Part shown: positions 5,829 to 6,915 of the stretch, piece after piece | How positions within the stretch are numbered: position 1 is the stretch's first letter | How the letters are laid out: each line of letters starts with the position of its first letter | NCBI GenBank assembly: GCA_011046175.1 | Contig: DSBB01000167.1 | Coordinates: 1 to 6,915 of the forward strand | Length of the DNA: 6,915 nt | From: Candidatus Hydrogenedentota bacterium | Lineage (GTDB): Bacteria > Hydrogenedentota > Hydrogenedentia > Hydrogenedentales > CAITNO01 | Reading direction: 5' to 3' | Notes under the pieces: generated by a model | Databases searched by the model: none | Seen by the model: the letters and a program-made list of their open reading frames with translations, nothing else | Told to the model about the DNA's origin: nothing | Made by a program: the position numbers and the translations under genes

Positions 5829-6915
5829 TTATTCGGAGCAGGAAATGCGTTTGCCCCGCCATGCCAGCAATGCCACTGTAATAACGGCGAGCAACACATC
5901 GGCAAAATCCGCGGCGGCGCGGCGTTCCGATACGCCGCATCCCAGCGGACGGATGCTTTTATTTTCAAGCGCGCCCCTGCCTGTCAACGCCATCTTTTGC
6001 GGACTGTTTTCGCCTCCGTAAAACATAATCACCCCTTCGTATTCCTGGGCGGCGGCGGGGTTAAACTGCACCTTGATCTCCCATTTCTCTTCAGGCTCGA
6101 GCATGATTTGCGTCTCTCCCTGAAGAAAAAATACGCCCGACTCATCCTCGAACTCAATATCGCACTGCATGAGTTCGCCGCCGATATTGGTCAATGTAAA
6201 CACCCCGGTTTTTGGATGGTCCACCTTTACCACCCCGAAATTATATCCCGTTGCGGGGTCAGGCGCGACATGCAATTCGCCGGGATACGGCATTTCAAAC
6301 GGCGCCAATACGCGCAGGCGGCTGAGGTTAATTGTATGCATTCCCTCAGCGGTTGAGGCGCTCGCGTCGGTCACCCCATCTTCCGACCACTGACCGGTCA
6401 AGGGAATTACACGGACGCCGCCAATCAGGTCGCTGTCAACCATTGTCGGATAGCCGTGAAATATATTCTGGAAGCCGTCCCGCGATTCAATGCGGTTAAA
6501 AATGGCAATGATTGGATTGGACGCCAACCGCAACGGGGTCACTTCGTTGAAAGTGCTTCCTTGATCGCGGCTGACGATAAGGCTGATGTCGGCGTACATG
6601 CCGCCGACCGGCAGACGCCCCGGTTCGGACGCGGTCATGACCGATGTGTCGTATGGCGCGTAGAGCTCCTCCGGCGTACAGGCCGCAGCCACAATTAAAA
6701 CGCCGTATTCCTCCGGCAAAATAAGCGCATTCGGCGCCCATACGCCGGCAATCTGGTCAGGCTCTTCCGGATTCTGCACAAACAACGGCGTATATCCCGA
6801 CCCGGGAAGCATGGATTTCATGGCCACCACCTTGGCGCAAGCGTCGCCTTCAATAACGGAAAGCCACGTGTCGCCGCCTTCCGGCAGCGCAACAAACGGG
6901 TTGTCCGCAAATCCA
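5829..6915 (-). CDS. C-terminal part of a secreted or surface protein: Asp-box, ASH-type domain and Cys-containing sorting tail; 5' end outside window
   Basis: The frame is open from the right edge (first full codon at 6914) to the TAA at 5829, 361 residues. A GTG at 6830 is not the start, because coding sequence continues upstream with the same character. SRDQGSTF (about 115-122) matches the Asp-box (BNR) consensus S-x-D-x-G-x-T-W/F, and LPEGGDTW (about 10-17) is a degenerate copy, which suggests a sialidase-type beta-propeller or similar beta repeat protein. Residues about 215-315 (ELHVAPDP, FGVVKVDHP, FTLTNIGG, KVQFNPAA, ALTGRG) follow the ASH/choice-of-anchor-D pattern, an immunoglobulin-like beta domain common in large secreted bacterial proteins. 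The tail has GCG (325-327), a polar linker, a hydrophobic helix (about 337-352) and RGKR (353-356), the layout of MYXO-CTERM or GlyGly-CTERM sorting signals. Inferred role: exported, tail processed, attached to the cell surface. Ligand or enzyme activity cannot be told from this part. Confidence 0.85.
   Translation of the reverse strand, partial: GFADNPFVALPEGGDTWLSVIEGDACAKVVAMKSMLPGSGYTPLFVQNPEEPDQIAGVWAPNALILPEEYGVLIVAAACTPEELYAPYDTSVMTASEPGRLPVGGMYADISLIVSRDQGSTFNEVTPLRLASNPIIAIFNRIESRDGFQNIFHGYPTMVDSDLIGGVRVIPLTGQWSEDGVTDASASTAEGMHTINLSRLRVLAPFEMPYPGELHVAPDPATGYNFGVVKVDHPKTGVFTLTNIGGELMQCDIEFEDESGVFFLQGETQIMLEPEEKWEIKVQFNPAAAQEYEGVIMFYGGENSPQKMALTGRGALENKSIRPLGCGVSERRAAADFADVLLAVITVALLAWRGKRISCSE

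Noticed and set aside
5487..6356. Long plus-strand open frame of 289 codons opposite the hydrolase and surface-protein genes
   Set aside because: It is antisense to two well-supported genes, spans their boundary, is rich in Arg, His, Cys and Gln as expected of a shadow frame, and shows no domain motif or Shine-Dalgarno site.
6828..6830. GTG at 6830 as the start of the surface-protein gene
   Set aside because: The frame stays open to the right edge with coherent protein sequence, including an Asp-box-like GGDTW stretch, and no Shine-Dalgarno site precedes the GTG; the gene is 5'-truncated by the window.

Overview
The window holds four protein-coding genes, all on the minus strand, so it reads from right (5') to left (3'). 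Both edges cut a gene. No RNA gene, mobile element, CRISPR array or long repeat is visible. Coding density is high: the longest stretch without a gene is about 113 bases. The organism looks like a free-living, Gram-negative-type bacterium with moderately high GC. It has cobalamin-dependent methionine synthesis, and one secreted or surface protein ends in a short Gly-Cys-Gly motif, a hydrophobic segment and a basic tail, as in MYXO-CTERM-like sorting signals. That tail and the style of the MetH pterin domain suggest a lineage outside the well-studied Proteobacteria, such as the PVC group or Hydrogenedentes-like bacteria. This placement is a guess from protein style, not a phylogeny.

Layout in transcription order. 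(1) Positions 6915 to 5829: the C-terminal part of a secreted protein with Asp-box (BNR) signatures, an ASH/choice-of-anchor-D-type beta domain and the sorting-signal-like tail. Its start lies beyond the right edge. (2) Positions 5795 to 4716: a YheT-family alpha/beta hydrolase with an intact Ser-Asp-His triad, starting 33 bases after gene 1 ends. (3) Positions 4613 to 3645: an unrecognised protein anchored by one N-terminal membrane helix. It is preceded by a possible terminator and an extended -10 promoter placed so close to the ATG that the transcript may be leaderless. (4) Positions 3531 to 1: cobalamin-dependent methionine synthase MetH. It is open from its ATG to the left edge (1177 residues visible), with all five modules recognisable and only the end of the AdoMet activation domain missing.

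Genes 1 and 2 could share a transcript because of their short gap. Genes 3 and 4 are each preceded by about 100 to 115 bases containing weak terminator-like hairpins, so they are probably separate units. I see no pathway linking the four products; this looks like ordinary chromosome. The points most worth a second look are the sorting-signal-like tail, the possible leaderless start of gene 3, and two unusual local features in MetH: an insertion of about 22 residues in the homocysteine domain and a Cys in the pterin-site loop. I found no convincing evidence of a new multi-gene system.
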